Shown: positions 52,354 through 60,792, counted from the stretch's first letter. The stretch is 64,000 nucleotides of DNA from Haemophilus parainfluenzae (GCF_014931415.1 NZ_CP063121.1:1674001-1738000), one strand, 5' to 3'. Numbers and translations: made by a program. The notes: generated from the sequence alone by a model not told the origin.

Positions 52354-53231
52354 TACCGCTTCCAATATCCCAATGTTACGCGCTCATTGTCGCCATAATC
52401 CCGTATGGTTGCAACCCCTTGCCAATGATTTTGCCAGAAAATTGACCGCACTTCTTCGCCCTGTTTCCAACCGTGTTCTAACAATAAATAACCACCATCA
52501 TTTAAATGTACTGGCGCATACTCAATAAGATGACGTAAATCAGCTAAACCGTTTTCGCCCGCCACCAACGCTGAACGAGGCTCGAAACGCACATCACCTT
52601 GGAAAAGATGCTCATCGGCTTCATCGATATAAGGTGGATTACTGACGATAATATCAAACTGCCCTTCAACATTTTCGAACCAACGACTCTGTAAAAATTG
52701 TACCTTGAGCTGATTTTTTTCTGCATTGGATTGCGCTAATTTGACGACTTCTGGCATTAAATCAACACCAATAACATCCAATTGAATATGCTTTTTTTGA
52801 CAAATAGGAGAAAGCTCAGAAGCCAACGCCAACGCAATGGCGCCAGTGCCGGTACCTAGATCGAGAATACGAAAGTGCGGTGGATTTTCTTCCAGTTTTT
52901 CTAACGCAATGTGTAATGCTTTTTCTACGAGAATTTCAGTATCTGGACGAGGAATTAATGTTCCTTCAGATACATTTAAAGGCAATGACCAGAATTCCTT
53001 TTCACCGAGGATATAAGCAATAGGTTCGCCTTTTAGACGACGATCTAAAAGTGCGGTCAATTTTAACCGCACTTTTTCATCAATTTCCGTTTCATCAAAA
53101 GCTAAAATTTGCGTTCTAGATTTGCCCGTTGCGTATTGCAATAGCACTAATGCATCAACTTTGCCATTCTCTGTCGGATTTACCTGATTTAAGGCTTGCG
53201 CAGCATCGGCAAGCCATTGTTGATAGGTCAT
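52353..53231 (-). CDS. prmC: Release-factor glutamine methyltransferase
   Basis: Methylates the Gln of the GGQ loop of RF1 and RF2 using SAM. 292 residues. Catalytic NPPY in IVSNPPYID (about 185), SAM motif LDLGTGTGAIALALA (about 117), N-terminal substrate domain with LIPRPDTEILVE. Overlaps the prfA stop, so enzyme and one target are coupled. An uptake-signal inverted pair lies inside the gene (53049-53076). Confidence 0.96.
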   Translation of the reverse strand: MTYQQWLADAAQALNQVNPTENGKVDALVLLQYATGKSRTQILAFDETEIDEKVRLKLTALLDRRLKGEPIAYILGEKEFWSLPLNVSEGTLIPRPDTEILVEKALHIALEKLEENPPHFRILDLGTGTGAIALALASELSPICQKKHIQLDVIGVDLMPEVVKLAQSNAEKNQLKVQFLQSRWFENVEGQFDIIVSNPPYIDEADEHLFQGDVRFEPRSALVAGENGLADLRHLIEYAPVHLNDGGYLLLEHGWKQGEEVRSIFWQNHWQGVATIRDYGDNERVTLGYWKR

Positions 53232-54313
53232 TAATTACTCTCAGATAACGCCGCTAATTGATCTGCTTGATATTCAGTAATAATCGGCTGAATAAGCTCG
53301 TCAATTTTGCCGTTCATCACTTCATCTAAGCGATAGAGCGTTAAGTTGATACGGTGATCGGTTACACGACCTTGTGGGTAGTTATAAGTACGAATTTTAT
53401 CTGAACGGTCGCCTGAACCTAATAAGTTACGGCGAGTATCCGCTTGCTCAGCCGCTTGACGTTCTTGCTCCGCTTGAACAATACGTGAAGCCAAGACAGA
53501 CATCGCTTTTGCTTTGTTTTTGTGTTGTGAACGCTCATCCTGACATTCCACCACAATACCCGTTGGAATGTGCGTAATACGTACCGCAGAGTCTGTTGTA
53601 TTAACGTGCTGACCACCTGCACCAGATGAACGGTAGGTATCAATACGTAAATCTGCTGGATTGATTTCCGGCATTTCAGATTCTGGTAATTCAGGCATAA
53701 CCGCAACAGTACAAGCTGAAGTATGAATACGACCTTGGCTTTCTGTTTTTGGTACACGTTGTACACGGTGGCCGCCTGATTCAAATTTTAATTGACCATA
53801 CACGCCATCACCGCTTACTTTGACGATCACTTCTTTATAACCGCCCTGCTCGCTTTCATTTGCGCTGAGCATTTCAACACGCCAGCGTTTACTTTCAGCA
53901 TAACGGCTGTACATACGGAATAAATCGCCGGCAAAGATACCTGCTTCATCCCCACCTGTACCTGCGCGAATTTCTAAATAGCAGTTATATTCATCATTTG
54001 GATCTTTTGGTAATAAAAGAATTTGAAGTTGTTGCTCCACTTCTTCAATTTCGGCTTTGGATTCTTCAATTTCCATTTCTGCCATTTCTTTCATTTCAGG
54101 ATCATCTAACATCAACTCTGCTTCAGCAATGTTAGAGTTAAGCTGATTCCAACGATTAAAACATTTCACCACATCTTCAAGTTGTGAATATTCTTTAGAA
54201 TACGCACGGAATTTATCCTGATCCGAAATCACCGACGCATCGCCTAGCAATGCCTCTAATTCTTCATAACGTTCTTTTAAACTTTCAAGTTTTGCAATAA
54301 TAGAATCTTTCAT
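53231..54313 (-). CDS. prfA: Peptide chain release factor 1
   Basis: Recognises UAA and UAG. 360 residues. The stop-reading tripeptide PxT appears as [12 protein letters not shown] (PKT here, commonly PAT), and the GGQ loop as [15 protein letters not shown]-terminal coiled domain as usual. Start [19 protein letters not shown]. Confidence 0.97.
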   Translation of the reverse strand: MKDSIIAKLESLKERYEELEALLGDASVISDQDKFRAYSKEYSQLEDVVKCFNRWNQLNSNIAEAELMLDDPEMKEMAEMEIEESKAEIEEVEQQLQILLLPKDPNDEYNCYLEIRAGTGGDEAGIFAGDLFRMYSRYAESKRWRVEMLSANESEQGGYKEVIVKVSGDGVYGQLKFESGGHRVQRVPKTESQGRIHTSACTVAVMPELPESEMPEINPADLRIDTYRSSGAGGQHVNTTDSAVRITHIPTGIVVECQDERSQHKNKAKAMSVLASRIVQAEQERQAAEQADTRRNLLGSGDRSDKIRTYNYPQGRVTDHRINLTLYRLDEVMNGKIDELIQPIITEYQADQLAALSESN

Positions 54314-54410
54314 ATTTTTATAAAGTTAAAGCCAAAAATAAAATCGGCCTATTTTAGCCGATTTTAAGGAAAATTGACAGACGCAAAATCTGCCTAAAAA
54401 TGACCGCACT

Positions 54411-54947
54411 TTAGATGCGAGTCACATCAAATTTCGCTAAATCAATTCTATCTTCTGTACCATAAAATTGAGCCAATGCATGACGCAAGGTTTCTGCGCG
54501 TTTTGGTAAGCCTTTTTCTGCATAGGTTTTCACTTGCTCATACACCGCTTGCTTAAATGGTTGCGTATCCCCAGGATTGCCATTCAAATTATCCGCACTG
54601 GCAAAATAACGGAATCCCGCCGCTGTGGCTAAAATCCATTCCAATGCTTGGGGCTTCACTTCCACCTTTTCAAAATCACGCTGACGTGCTTCAGAACGAC
54701 CATCCGGCTCATACCAATAGCCAAAATCTTCTAATTTACGGCGCTCTTTCCCCGCCACCAACCAATGGGCAATTTCATGTAATGCACTGCTGTAAAAGCC
54801 TCTCGCAAAGTAAATCGCGTTATAAGGCACCTCATCATTTTCAGGAATGTAAATCGGCTCATCCCCACCTTTAACTAATCGAGTATTATATTCTTCTTCA
54901 AAACATTGATTAAAAATTGCAATGATATCCTCAAGTTTGTGTTCCAT
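54411..54947 (-). CDS. epmC: Elongation factor P hydroxylase EpmC (YfcM)
   Basis: Hydroxylates the lysylated lysine of EF-P, the last step of its modification. I start at the ATG at 54947 (MEHKLEDIIAIFNQ, 178 residues), preceded by GGAGAA; eight further upstream codons lack a ribosome site. Metal-site HEIAHWL (about 79-85), YWYEPDGRSEARQ (about 99) and LEWILATAAGFRYF. The family is non-heme iron dependent. Confidence 0.92.
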   Translation of the reverse strand: MEHKLEDIIAIFNQCFEEEYNTRLVKGGDEPIYIPENDEVPYNAIYFARGFYSSALHEIAHWLVAGKERRKLEDFGYWYEPDGRSEARQRDFEKVEVKPQALEWILATAAGFRYFASADNLNGNPGDTQPFKQAVYEQVKTYAEKGLPKRAETLRHALAQFYGTEDRIDLAKFDVTRI

Positions 54948-55037
54948 GCTTTCTCCAAATATTTTTATCAATAAAGCCTCTTAAAAGGTTTGAGAATTAT
55001 CTCATTTTTAATCTCTTTCACAAAATTTCAGTTAAAT

Positions 55038-55075
55038 AAAAAACCGTCTGAATGATCGTTTCAAACGGTTTTTTA
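55038..55075 (-). terminator. Hairpin after the araC-type gene
   Basis: AAACCGT..TGAA / TTTCAAACGGTTTTTT, an imperfect stem with T6 on the plus strand and A/T-rich on the other. It lies between the stop of the araC gene and epmC. It contains ACCGTCTGAA, one base off the core Neisseria uptake sequence. Confidence 0.6.
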
Positions 55076-55131
55076 AATGATAAAGTGCGGTCAAATTTTT
55101 AGGTGTTTTTAAACCTATCTTTAAGCCCCAT

Positions 55132-56034
55132 CTATTTAATATCCCCCTTGGGCGCATGCCCGAAATACCGTTTGTATTCACGGCTGAATTGGCTAGGTGA
55201 CTCGTAGCCGACTTGGTAAGCAGTTTCGGTAATGCCTCGCTCTTCTTGTGCGATCAGTCGTCTGGCTTCCATCAGACGTAAGGATTTTTGATATTGCAGC
55301 GGTGAAAGGCTGGTTATCTTCTTAAAATGACTATGAAATCCAGATAATGACATACTACTTAGATTTGCCAAGGTTTCCACGGTGATGGTTTCACTAAAAT
55401 GTTGTTGCAGATAATGGGTGGCTTGGGCGATTTTTTTGGTGTGCGATCCATTGCTTACCATGGCTTTAAATTTGCCACCTTGCTCGCCTGTAAGGAGTCG
55501 ATAATAAATTTCTTGTTGGATAAGCGGTGCAAGAAACCCAATATCTTTTGGATTTTCGTGCAAGAGTAATAAGCGTTCAACAGCATTTTTGAGAGATTCA
55601 TCCAAATGCCATTGTGCAAAACCCTCGTCGCCCTGTTGGACATCATCTGCAAGGTTTGGATTTGCTAATAAAATCTTGCTAACGCTTTCAATATCAATTT
55701 TCATCGACATCACTAAAAACGGCTTTTGCGGCTCTGCATATTTAATCTCGCCACGCATCGGTATGTTTACTGGGCAAAACATAAAATGTTGATTATCAAA
55801 TCGGTAGCATTGTTCGCCTAGCTGCACTTCACGTTCTCCGCTTAACACGATGCAAATGCTCGGTTCTTGAATAATACCCTCGTAGCAAAACGGCTGATCG
55901 GCATGGCGAATCACCAAGCCTTTAATTGGAGATGAATAGGTTTCGTTATGTGGAATAACTTTTAATAAGCGTTCTATCGTTTCAGTTGAGAACATTATTT
56001 TGTAGGAATAGGCAAGTAATTTGGATAAATCCAT
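55132..56034 (-). CDS. AraC-family transcriptional regulator
   Basis: A 300-residue regulator: an AraC N-terminal domain (PF06719-like, with HADQPFCYEGIIQEPSICIVLSGE) and a C-terminal pair of helix-turn-helix motifs (TVETLANLSSMSLSGFHSHFKK and ITETAYQVGYESPSQFSREYKRYFG). The start is ambiguous; ATGs at 56034 and 55995 are possible and neither has a clear ribosome site. It is divergent from the truncated ohr gene and near mdaB, so it may control such redox genes; that is inference. Confidence 0.88.
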   Translation of the reverse strand: MDLSKLLAYSYKIMFSTETIERLLKVIPHNETYSSPIKGLVIRHADQPFCYEGIIQEPSICIVLSGEREVQLGEQCYRFDNQHFMFCPVNIPMRGEIKYAEPQKPFLVMSMKIDIESVSKILLANPNLADDVQQGDEGFAQWHLDESLKNAVERLLLLHENPKDIGFLAPLIQQEIYYRLLTGEQGGKFKAMVSNGSHTKKIAQATHYLQQHFSETITVETLANLSSMSLSGFHSHFKKITSLSPLQYQKSLRLMEARRLIAQEERGITETAYQVGYESPSQFSREYKRYFGHAPKGDIK

Positions 56035-56126
56035 ATAACACTTCATATTGCCGTTCAATATAATGAACTCACTTTCAACGGCAGTACGCCAAAACATTTA
56101 ACCAATATTGAATTGAGGACAATATC

Positions 56127-56228
56127 ATGAAAATTTTCTACAAAACATCAGCAACAGCAACCGGCGGACGTGATGGTCGTACCCAAGTGGACGATGGTTC
56201 AATCGGCTTTGATTTGGTTTCATTTCAA
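56127..56228 (+). pseudogene. ohr: Ohr/OsmC organic hydroperoxide resistance gene, 3' deleted
   Basis: The first 33 or so codons match the Ohr N-terminus (MKIFYKTSATATGGRDGRTQ, then GSIGFDLVS). After about 56220 the reading frame runs into unrelated sequence, which on the other strand encodes an NnrS-like N-terminus, and stops at 56345. The OsmC catalytic cysteines are gone, so the gene is dead. A good ribosome site (GAGGA) remains. The break marks the left edge of the foreign block. Confidence 0.7.
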
Positions 56229-56334
56229 AATGACGGCACCGGAGCTGATGAAAAACACCAACGCGCCGAGTATGGCAAGCACCGCCGCACCGACGAAAAA
56301 CGGCTGCATGGGGTGGGTGAAAAACTTATTCATG
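56229..56334 (-). pseudogene. NnrS-like gene fragment (N-terminus only)
   Basis: Minus strand from the ATG at 56334: MNKFFTHPMQPFFVGAAVLA, then ILGALVFFISSGAVI, ending at a stop made by the ohr junction (about 36 codons). The HPMxPFFxGAA segment and the following helix resemble NnrS, a copper/haem-containing membrane protein of the nitric-oxide response common in Neisseria. GC-rich relative to its surroundings. Confidence 0.5.
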
Positions 56335-56453
56335 GTTTGGCTTAATTCTGCATGAAGATGCTTTCGGATATGGATTTATTGGGCGGACAGGGTTGTATCT
56401 TATATTGAAGAAGCAAGCCGAAGGTTTGTCAGATACTCAAATGCCCGTATCAT

Positions 56454-57068
56454 TCATATTATTGATATTATTGTTTGAATTGTATTATTTTCAATAATAA
56501 TAAATAACCCTAAACCAATATAAATAACAGCCATTATCCAACGACTAAACTTCTCTACAATTTCACCAACACCTGAAATATTAGCCAATCTTTGTGCTGT
56601 ATATACTAAAACAAAAATCAATATTAAAAATACAAGAAGAGTAACTAATAAGTCGACAAGATCTAAAGTCACAAAGTAAGGAACAAAAAGTCCAATATTA
56701 TCTGCACCACAACTAGCAACTGTAACCAAAGCAACAATACCGACTAATTTTGACAACCCTTTTTCATCCAATTCTTTTTTAGCTCTTTTTTCGCCCTCAC
56801 AATCGTCGTAAATAGCAACTTTAATACCTAAGTAAATCGGTATTAAACCTAATAAACCCAACACCCATTTTTCCGGAACATAATTCAAAACAAAAGCTAG
56901 AAATAAACTAACTAATATTAAAATTACAGAACCTAAATATTGTCCGATATAAATATCTCGATATTCTTTTCTAGTATTTGCTCTAGCAAAAAATATTAAT
57001 AGTATTACCAACAAATCTACTGCTGTAGCAATATATAAAACAGCAGCAGTAATCACAGTCGAAAACAT
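56454..57068 (-). CDS. cadD: CadD-family cadmium resistance transporter
   Basis: A 204-residue membrane protein with about five to six helices, matching CadD of staphylococci and streptococci. N-terminus FSTVITAAVLYIATAVDLLVIL, middle IYIGQYLGSVILILVSL, and the loop with TVASCGADNIGLFVPYF, whose Cys and Asp are plausible metal contacts. I start at the ATG at 57068, seven bases after GAGG; the longer frame opens in the ABC ATPase remnant. The gene is much more AT-rich than the pieces on both sides. No cadX/cadC-type regulator is adjacent. Confidence 0.85.
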   Translation of the reverse strand: MFSTVITAAVLYIATAVDLLVILLIFFARANTRKEYRDIYIGQYLGSVILILVSLFLAFVLNYVPEKWVLGLLGLIPIYLGIKVAIYDDCEGEKRAKKELDEKGLSKLVGIVALVTVASCGADNIGLFVPYFVTLDLVDLLVTLLVFLILIFVLVYTAQRLANISGVGEIVEKFSRWIMAVIYIGLGLFIIIENNTIQTIISII

Positions 57069-57089
57069 AAAGCACCTCATAATGAATCC

Positions 57090-57565
57090 CCTGAAACTCT
57101 CTTGCCACCGCGGCTTCTTCAAAAGCCAAATCGCGTTCGGACAGCGGCGTAGGCAGGGTAATCACGTTTTGCACGTTCATGCCCTTAGTGGAAAGCAGCA
57201 TGATTTCATGGCTCAGGCGTGCGGCTTCGAAGCGGTCGTGCGTTACCAGCATACACGCCATGCCCTGCCGCTCGATTTTTTCCACCAGCATGGCGACCAA
57301 AATATCGCGCAAATCGCGGTCTAAACCGACGAACGGCTCGTCCAGCAAGGCAAGGTCGCAGCCGCACAGCAGCAGGCGCAAAAATGCTACCCGTTTCGCC
57401 ATGCCGCCGGACAATTCGGTCGGATATTTGTTCAAATCGCCCGCAGTCAGCCCGACTTTCGCCGCCAGCGCGATGATTTCGCCTTCATCGGGTTTGTCCA
57501 TAAAAATAGCGATATTCTGCATCGCGGTCAAGTTTTCCGGCAGGCGGTTTTCCTGAAACTGAAAA
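57090..57565 (-). pseudogene. ABC transporter ATPase fragment, both ends lost
   Basis: On the minus strand a GC-rich frame begins at the Q-loop (GFQFQENRLPENLTAMQNI), continues with the signature ELSGGMAKRVAFLRLL, Walker B LALLDEPFVGLD and H-loop LVTHDRFEAA, and loses its proper end where the cadD upstream region begins. The Walker A half is missing, so it cannot work. Resembles ATPases of Neisseria; no permease is nearby. Confidence 0.7.
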
Positions 57566-57576
57566 CCCGATATGAT

Positions 57577-57588
57577 TTCAGACGACCT
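57577..57588 (-). repeat. Neisseriaceae DNA uptake sequence (AGGTCGTCTGAA)
   Basis: The minus strand reads AGGTCGTCTGAA, exactly the variant (AG-mucDUS) described for N. mucosa-like species. It lies right at the upstream junction of the ABC fragment. Confidence 0.75.
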
Positions 57589-57609
57589 TTTTATCGTTTC
57601 GTTTATATT

Positions 57610-57777
57610 TTACTTTTGAAGATCTTCCAATTCTTTTTCACTAAAGCGGGCTTGACCTTTATCTTCACACTTGAGTAGCCGCCAAACAGTATCTTCCCGA
57701 AAAATGGGATTGCCGTTCTCATCCCTCTTGGCACTAACCTGTTCGGCAGGCAGAAGTTCTCCTCGACTGATTGGTTT
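57610..57777 (-). pseudogene. Orphan C-terminal coding fragment, unrecognised
   Basis: A minus-strand open stretch of 55 codons with no start codon, reading SRGELLPAEQVSAKRDENGN, then PIFREDTVWRLLKCEDKGQ and ending SEKELEDLQK before a TAA. Composition looks coding; I do not recognise the family. It may be the tail of a gene whose front was removed on insertion. Confidence 0.35.
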
Positions 57778-57820
57778 TCATGACCGATAAAGTTATCAAA
57801 GCCGTATTTTCCTAATAATA

Positions 57821-59110
57821 TTAGTAATAAGCAGTATTGCTGATTTCATAACGTTGATGGAGCTTAGCATCTGGCAATACAAATTTTTGTCCATCTTTTT
57901 GAAGATATGCTTCGGTTAATTCAAAATGATCATCAAATTTCAATTTCAACGTGGCAAACTGATTTATTGAAGGTGTACTGATATTGTGCGCTTGATTCCT
58001 TCCGGGGAATGCCTGTTGAAATATCTTGTATAACCCGTTTAGTCGGGCATCATCATATATGATTTTATAATCATTCTGTTCTTGTTCTTCAGTCTTAAAT
58101 GGATGCAATCTGATGCCCCACCGATTACCCGTTTCTTTGTCTATTAACCATATTCTGATGTAAGTTGGCATCGCCTTCATTGCCTTCTTCTCTTCTTCTA
58201 TCCTCTCCTTACCGATGGCCGTCCAGCGCTCCGTATTAGCGAATTCCATATAATATTCGCCGTTCCATTCCCCCCCATCCACTTCAACTTCCAAGTTCCA
58301 TGGATATTTTGTTTGCATTTGTTTGTACCATTCTGCACTGACGTTTTTGGATCCAGCTATATAAGTGTGATAGAAATCGGGGTGTTCTTTACGTACTCCA
58401 TCTAAGTATTCAGCCCTTCTCTTAGGGTCATGATAAAACTCAACATCGTAATACCACATTTCATTAAAGTGGTGTTTAGCAGCCTCTTCCAAAGAAGGTA
58501 CAATCTCTCTTGCTTGCCAGGACATTAATTCCTTATGGATAAAAGTGCTGGTCAAATTCAACGTAACCCAACCACCAGGAGCAACAGCTAATTCAAAATT
58601 ATTGGGAGATTCATATCGCGGAGTTTCAGTATCCTCTACTGCATTATTAAATACCCTGTAACTTTTTGCCATCATAGGACGTATCTTGTCTGTAGGAAGA
58701 GCTTCGTCCAGCTGATAAAATTTATTTTCAAACTGGGATAAATAGGTAAAAGTTAACCTTTCGGGAAGTAAATCAAACTCTGCCGTTCTTCCTAAGTATC
58801 CTCCTCGACCCCAGATAGAGCCTGTACCAAAGAAGTTTCGCAAGACCGTTCCGTTCTGCAAATAAAAATCAGAGCTGTACTTATTAGATACGTCTACCGC
58901 ATATGCTCCCAACGTCAAATATGAAGAATTTTCCGGTGTGGCGTTAACCAATATAGCCTCCGCCATCTTAACACCCCAAACCATGCCTTTTGCCTGTTCG
59001 GGATTGCCGTTGCCTTCAATCATTCTATTTAATCCTATGTTTGCCAATACAATGCTGAGGTAACCTGCTGCTACTATTCCTAAAAGGATATTTGTTTTCT
59101 TGTGTTTCAT
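57821..59110 (-). CDS. DUF2931-like membrane-anchored protein
   Basis: A 429-residue protein with an uncleaved-looking N-terminal anchor (basic MKHKKTN then ILLGIVAAGYLSIVLANIGL). The part about 110-200 (ERLTFTYLSQFENKFYQLDE, KIRPMM, FELAVAPGGWVTLNL) resembles DUF2931, found in Gram-negative lipoproteins of unknown role; I am only moderately sure. A second segment (about 290-350, MEFANTERWTAIGKE, IRIWLIDKETGNRWGIRLHP) may be another copy or a separate domain. The ATG is directly preceded by a Neisseria uptake sequence. Apparently intact. Confidence 0.55.
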   Translation of the reverse strand: MKHKKTNILLGIVAAGYLSIVLANIGLNRMIEGNGNPEQAKGMVWGVKMAEAILVNATPENSSYLTLGAYAVDVSNKYSSDFYLQNGTVLRNFFGTGSIWGRGGYLGRTAEFDLLPERLTFTYLSQFENKFYQLDEALPTDKIRPMMAKSYRVFNNAVEDTETPRYESPNNFELAVAPGGWVTLNLTSTFIHKELMSWQAREIVPSLEEAAKHHFNEMWYYDVEFYHDPKRRAEYLDGVRKEHPDFYHTYIAGSKNVSAEWYKQMQTKYPWNLEVEVDGGEWNGEYYMEFANTERWTAIGKERIEEEKKAMKAMPTYIRIWLIDKETGNRWGIRLHPFKTEEQEQNDYKIIYDDARLNGLYKIFQQAFPGRNQAHNISTPSINQFATLKLKFDDHFELTEAYLQKDGQKFVLPDAKLHQRYEISNTAYY

Positions 59111-59121
59111 TCAGACGGCCT
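59110..59121 (-). repeat. Neisseriaceae DNA uptake sequence (AGGCCGTCTGAA)
   Basis: The minus strand reads AGGCCGTCTGAA, the AG-DUS variant, lying between the two genes of the DUF2931-like unit and overlapping its ATG by one base. Confidence 0.8.
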
Positions 59122-59131
59122 TTTGACTATC

Positions 59132-59353
59132 TTATTGATTCCAATAAAGATACGAATTAATGATATCAATCCAGTATCCGTAAATTACCCAGACATTGAG
59201 CAGAATGAAAACAACTGCACAATATTTCCAATGACGGTTTTGATACATTCTGATAATGCAGTAGGCATTGACAATCAAAAAGAATGCGTATTTGCCAATT
59301 TCCTCCCAAAGCACCTGAAGACTTAATATCATATATTCCATATTACCAACCAT
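59132..59353 (-). CDS. Small membrane protein, unrecognised
   Basis: A 73-residue protein with two hydrophobic stretches (about 22-34 and 43-60), rich in Trp and Tyr. I do not recognise it. It precedes the DUF2931-like gene by 21 bases on the same strand, so they are probably an operon brought in together. Starts at 59353 or at the Met four codons in; no strong ribosome site. Confidence 0.5.
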   Translation of the reverse strand: MVGNMEYMILSLQVLWEEIGKYAFFLIVNAYCIIRMYQNRHWKYCAVVFILLNVWVIYGYWIDIINSYLYWNQ

Positions 59354-59603
59354 TTAAATTTTTCTAGGTTCCTAATCGTTAAATTCAAAAGAATTCTCTC
59401 CGTTTTTACATAGATATCTAAATTATTTACATTTTTAATGATAACCCATATATCTACCTTTGATAATAATTATAGAATATGCAATGCTACCAGACAATAA
59501 GCTGTGCGGAAATGAAAAGGTTCAACGAATATTACCGTAAAGCCTGTGAGCGCATTGGTGAATTAGAATTAAAAAAATTGGCATAATAATTAATTTTGAC
59601 ATA
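59354..59603. other. Intergenic region at the right edge of the foreign block
   Basis: AT-rich; no convincing gene. A plus-strand stretch of 24 codons (59512-59586, MKRFNEYYRKACERIGELEL then KKLA) looks like the tail of a lost coding sequence, because the frame stays open upstream to about 59482 without a start. The transition from foreign to resident DNA probably falls here. Confidence 0.4.
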
Positions 59604-59632
59604 AAAAAGGTGAGCAAAATGCTCACCTTCTA
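59602..59632 (-). terminator. Terminator after mdaB
   Basis: AAGGTGAGCA / TGCTCACCTT, 3-base loop; on the minus strand followed by T6. 17 bases past the mdaB stop. Confidence 0.85.
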
Positions 59633-59648
59633 AACCAATATTTTGCAA

Positions 59649-60227
59649 TTAACCAAACACTTTTTCCAAGTGGTCTTGGTAGTCTGCCAAGTATTGTTCA
59701 ACTTGTGGATTTTTAATCACGTCGTTGCATAGGAATGTCGGCAGACGGGTCAAGCCGATGAACTCGTTGAGTTTGTGGAAGTGCATATACAACGTATCTA
59801 CACCTTTACCTTCGAAGAAATCGCCTTCACGGGTAAATGCTTCAATCGGTGCATTCCAAGTAAGTGAAAGCATGTGTTTTTTGCCTTGCAACAAGCCACC
59901 TGTGCCGTAGCCTTCGGTTGGATTTACACGATGGCGGCCATCACTGTGGTAAAGCTTGCCGTGTCCGGCGGTTAATACTTCGTCTATGTATTTTTTCACT
60001 GTCCAAGGTTCGTGCATCCACCAACCTGGCATCTGCCAAATCACGGCATCCATCCACAAGAATTTTTCGATTTCTGCTTCAACATCATAGCCGGCATCAA
60101 TCACGGTTTCTTGAACATTGTGTCCAAGTGCGGTCAAAACTTCTTTCGCTTTTTTATGAAGCGTGTGGTTCAACTCGCCATGTGAATGACCAAAATCTTT
60201 ACCACCATCTAGTAATAAAATATTCAT
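59649..60227 (-). CDS. mdaB: NAD(P)H quinone oxidoreductase, MdaB family
   Basis: Two-electron flavin (FAD) quinone reductase that protects from redox-cycling quinones. I start at the ATG at 60227 (MNILLLDGGKDFGHSHGELN, 192 residues), preceded by AAAGGAG; the longer frame lacks a site. Flavodoxin-like motifs: IWQMPGWWMHEPW (about 68-80), GYGTGGLLQGKKHMLSLTWNAP (about 113-134). C-terminal LPTFLCNDVIK. Resident gene just outside the foreign block. Confidence 0.92.
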   Translation of the reverse strand: MNILLLDGGKDFGHSHGELNHTLHKKAKEVLTALGHNVQETVIDAGYDVEAEIEKFLWMDAVIWQMPGWWMHEPWTVKKYIDEVLTAGHGKLYHSDGRHRVNPTEGYGTGGLLQGKKHMLSLTWNAPIEAFTREGDFFEGKGVDTLYMHFHKLNEFIGLTRLPTFLCNDVIKNPQVEQYLADYQDHLEKVFG

Positions 60228-60358
60228 TTTTTCTCCTTTAGCTGATAATTTACGATTATTAAGCACTTTACTAATGCAACAATTTAACCAATCAATAAGT
60301 GCCAACTATTAAATGCACTACTCAAATTCGAGAGTTTGATAGAAGTTAAAAGCGCAAT

Positions 60359-60394
60359 AAAAAAGCCTTGAAGTCATTATTTTCAAGGCTTTAA
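60359..60394 (-). terminator. Terminator after ssrA
   Basis: AAAGCCTTGAA / TTCAAGGCTTT; on the minus strand followed by TTTTTATTG. About 30 bases downstream of the tmRNA 3' end. Confidence 0.85.
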
Positions 60395-60426
60395 AGTCTT
60401 TCATAGGACTTGATAGGTTTATTTTG

Positions 60427-60792
60427 TGGTGGAGCTGGCGGGAGTTGAACCCGCGTCCGAAATTACTCTACCTTCAGTACTACACGTTTAGTCTCGTCTT
60501 TAATTTCACTTAAGCATGCGGACAGACACGCTAAACTTAAGCTAGTTTGATTCAATTTAGTGCTTCGATCCTCAAACAGCGGCTTCCACACGATCTCGTT
60601 TTGATTTGACTCCGCTTTATCCCCGTCTTACGAGCGGAAGCTGGGGAGCGAAGGCTATGAGCAGGTTATTAAGCTGCTAAAGCGTATTGTTCGTCGTTTG
60701 CGACTATTTTTTTGCGGTTTATTTACGAGGCCTACCGCACCTCGACGTGCACCTTGGGCTTCGCTAATCCCGTCGAATCCAGAATCAGCCCC
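60427..60792 (-). ncRNA. ssrA: Transfer-messenger RNA (tmRNA)
   Basis: Rescues stalled ribosomes by adding a degradation tag. The minus strand begins GGGGCTGATTCTGGATTCGA and ends in a tRNA-like 3' half (GGTTCAACTCCCGCC-type T arm) with CTCCACCA at 60434-60427; about 366 nt. The tag frame at 60701-60669 reads ANDEQYALAA followed by TAA. Confidence 0.96.

Noticed and set aside
55041..55052. A third Neisseria uptake sequence
   Set aside because: The element reads ACCGTCTGAA, with one core mismatch, and forms part of an ordinary hairpin outside the foreign block.
56170..56355. Plus-strand 61-codon open frame
   Set aside because: It crosses the ohr/NnrS junction out of frame with both and has no ribosome site or homology that I recognise.
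57179..57556. Plus-strand open frames of 80-125 codons in the GC-rich segment
   Set aside because: They are antisense to the ABC ATPase fragment, which has recognisable Q-loop, signature and Walker B motifs on the other strand.
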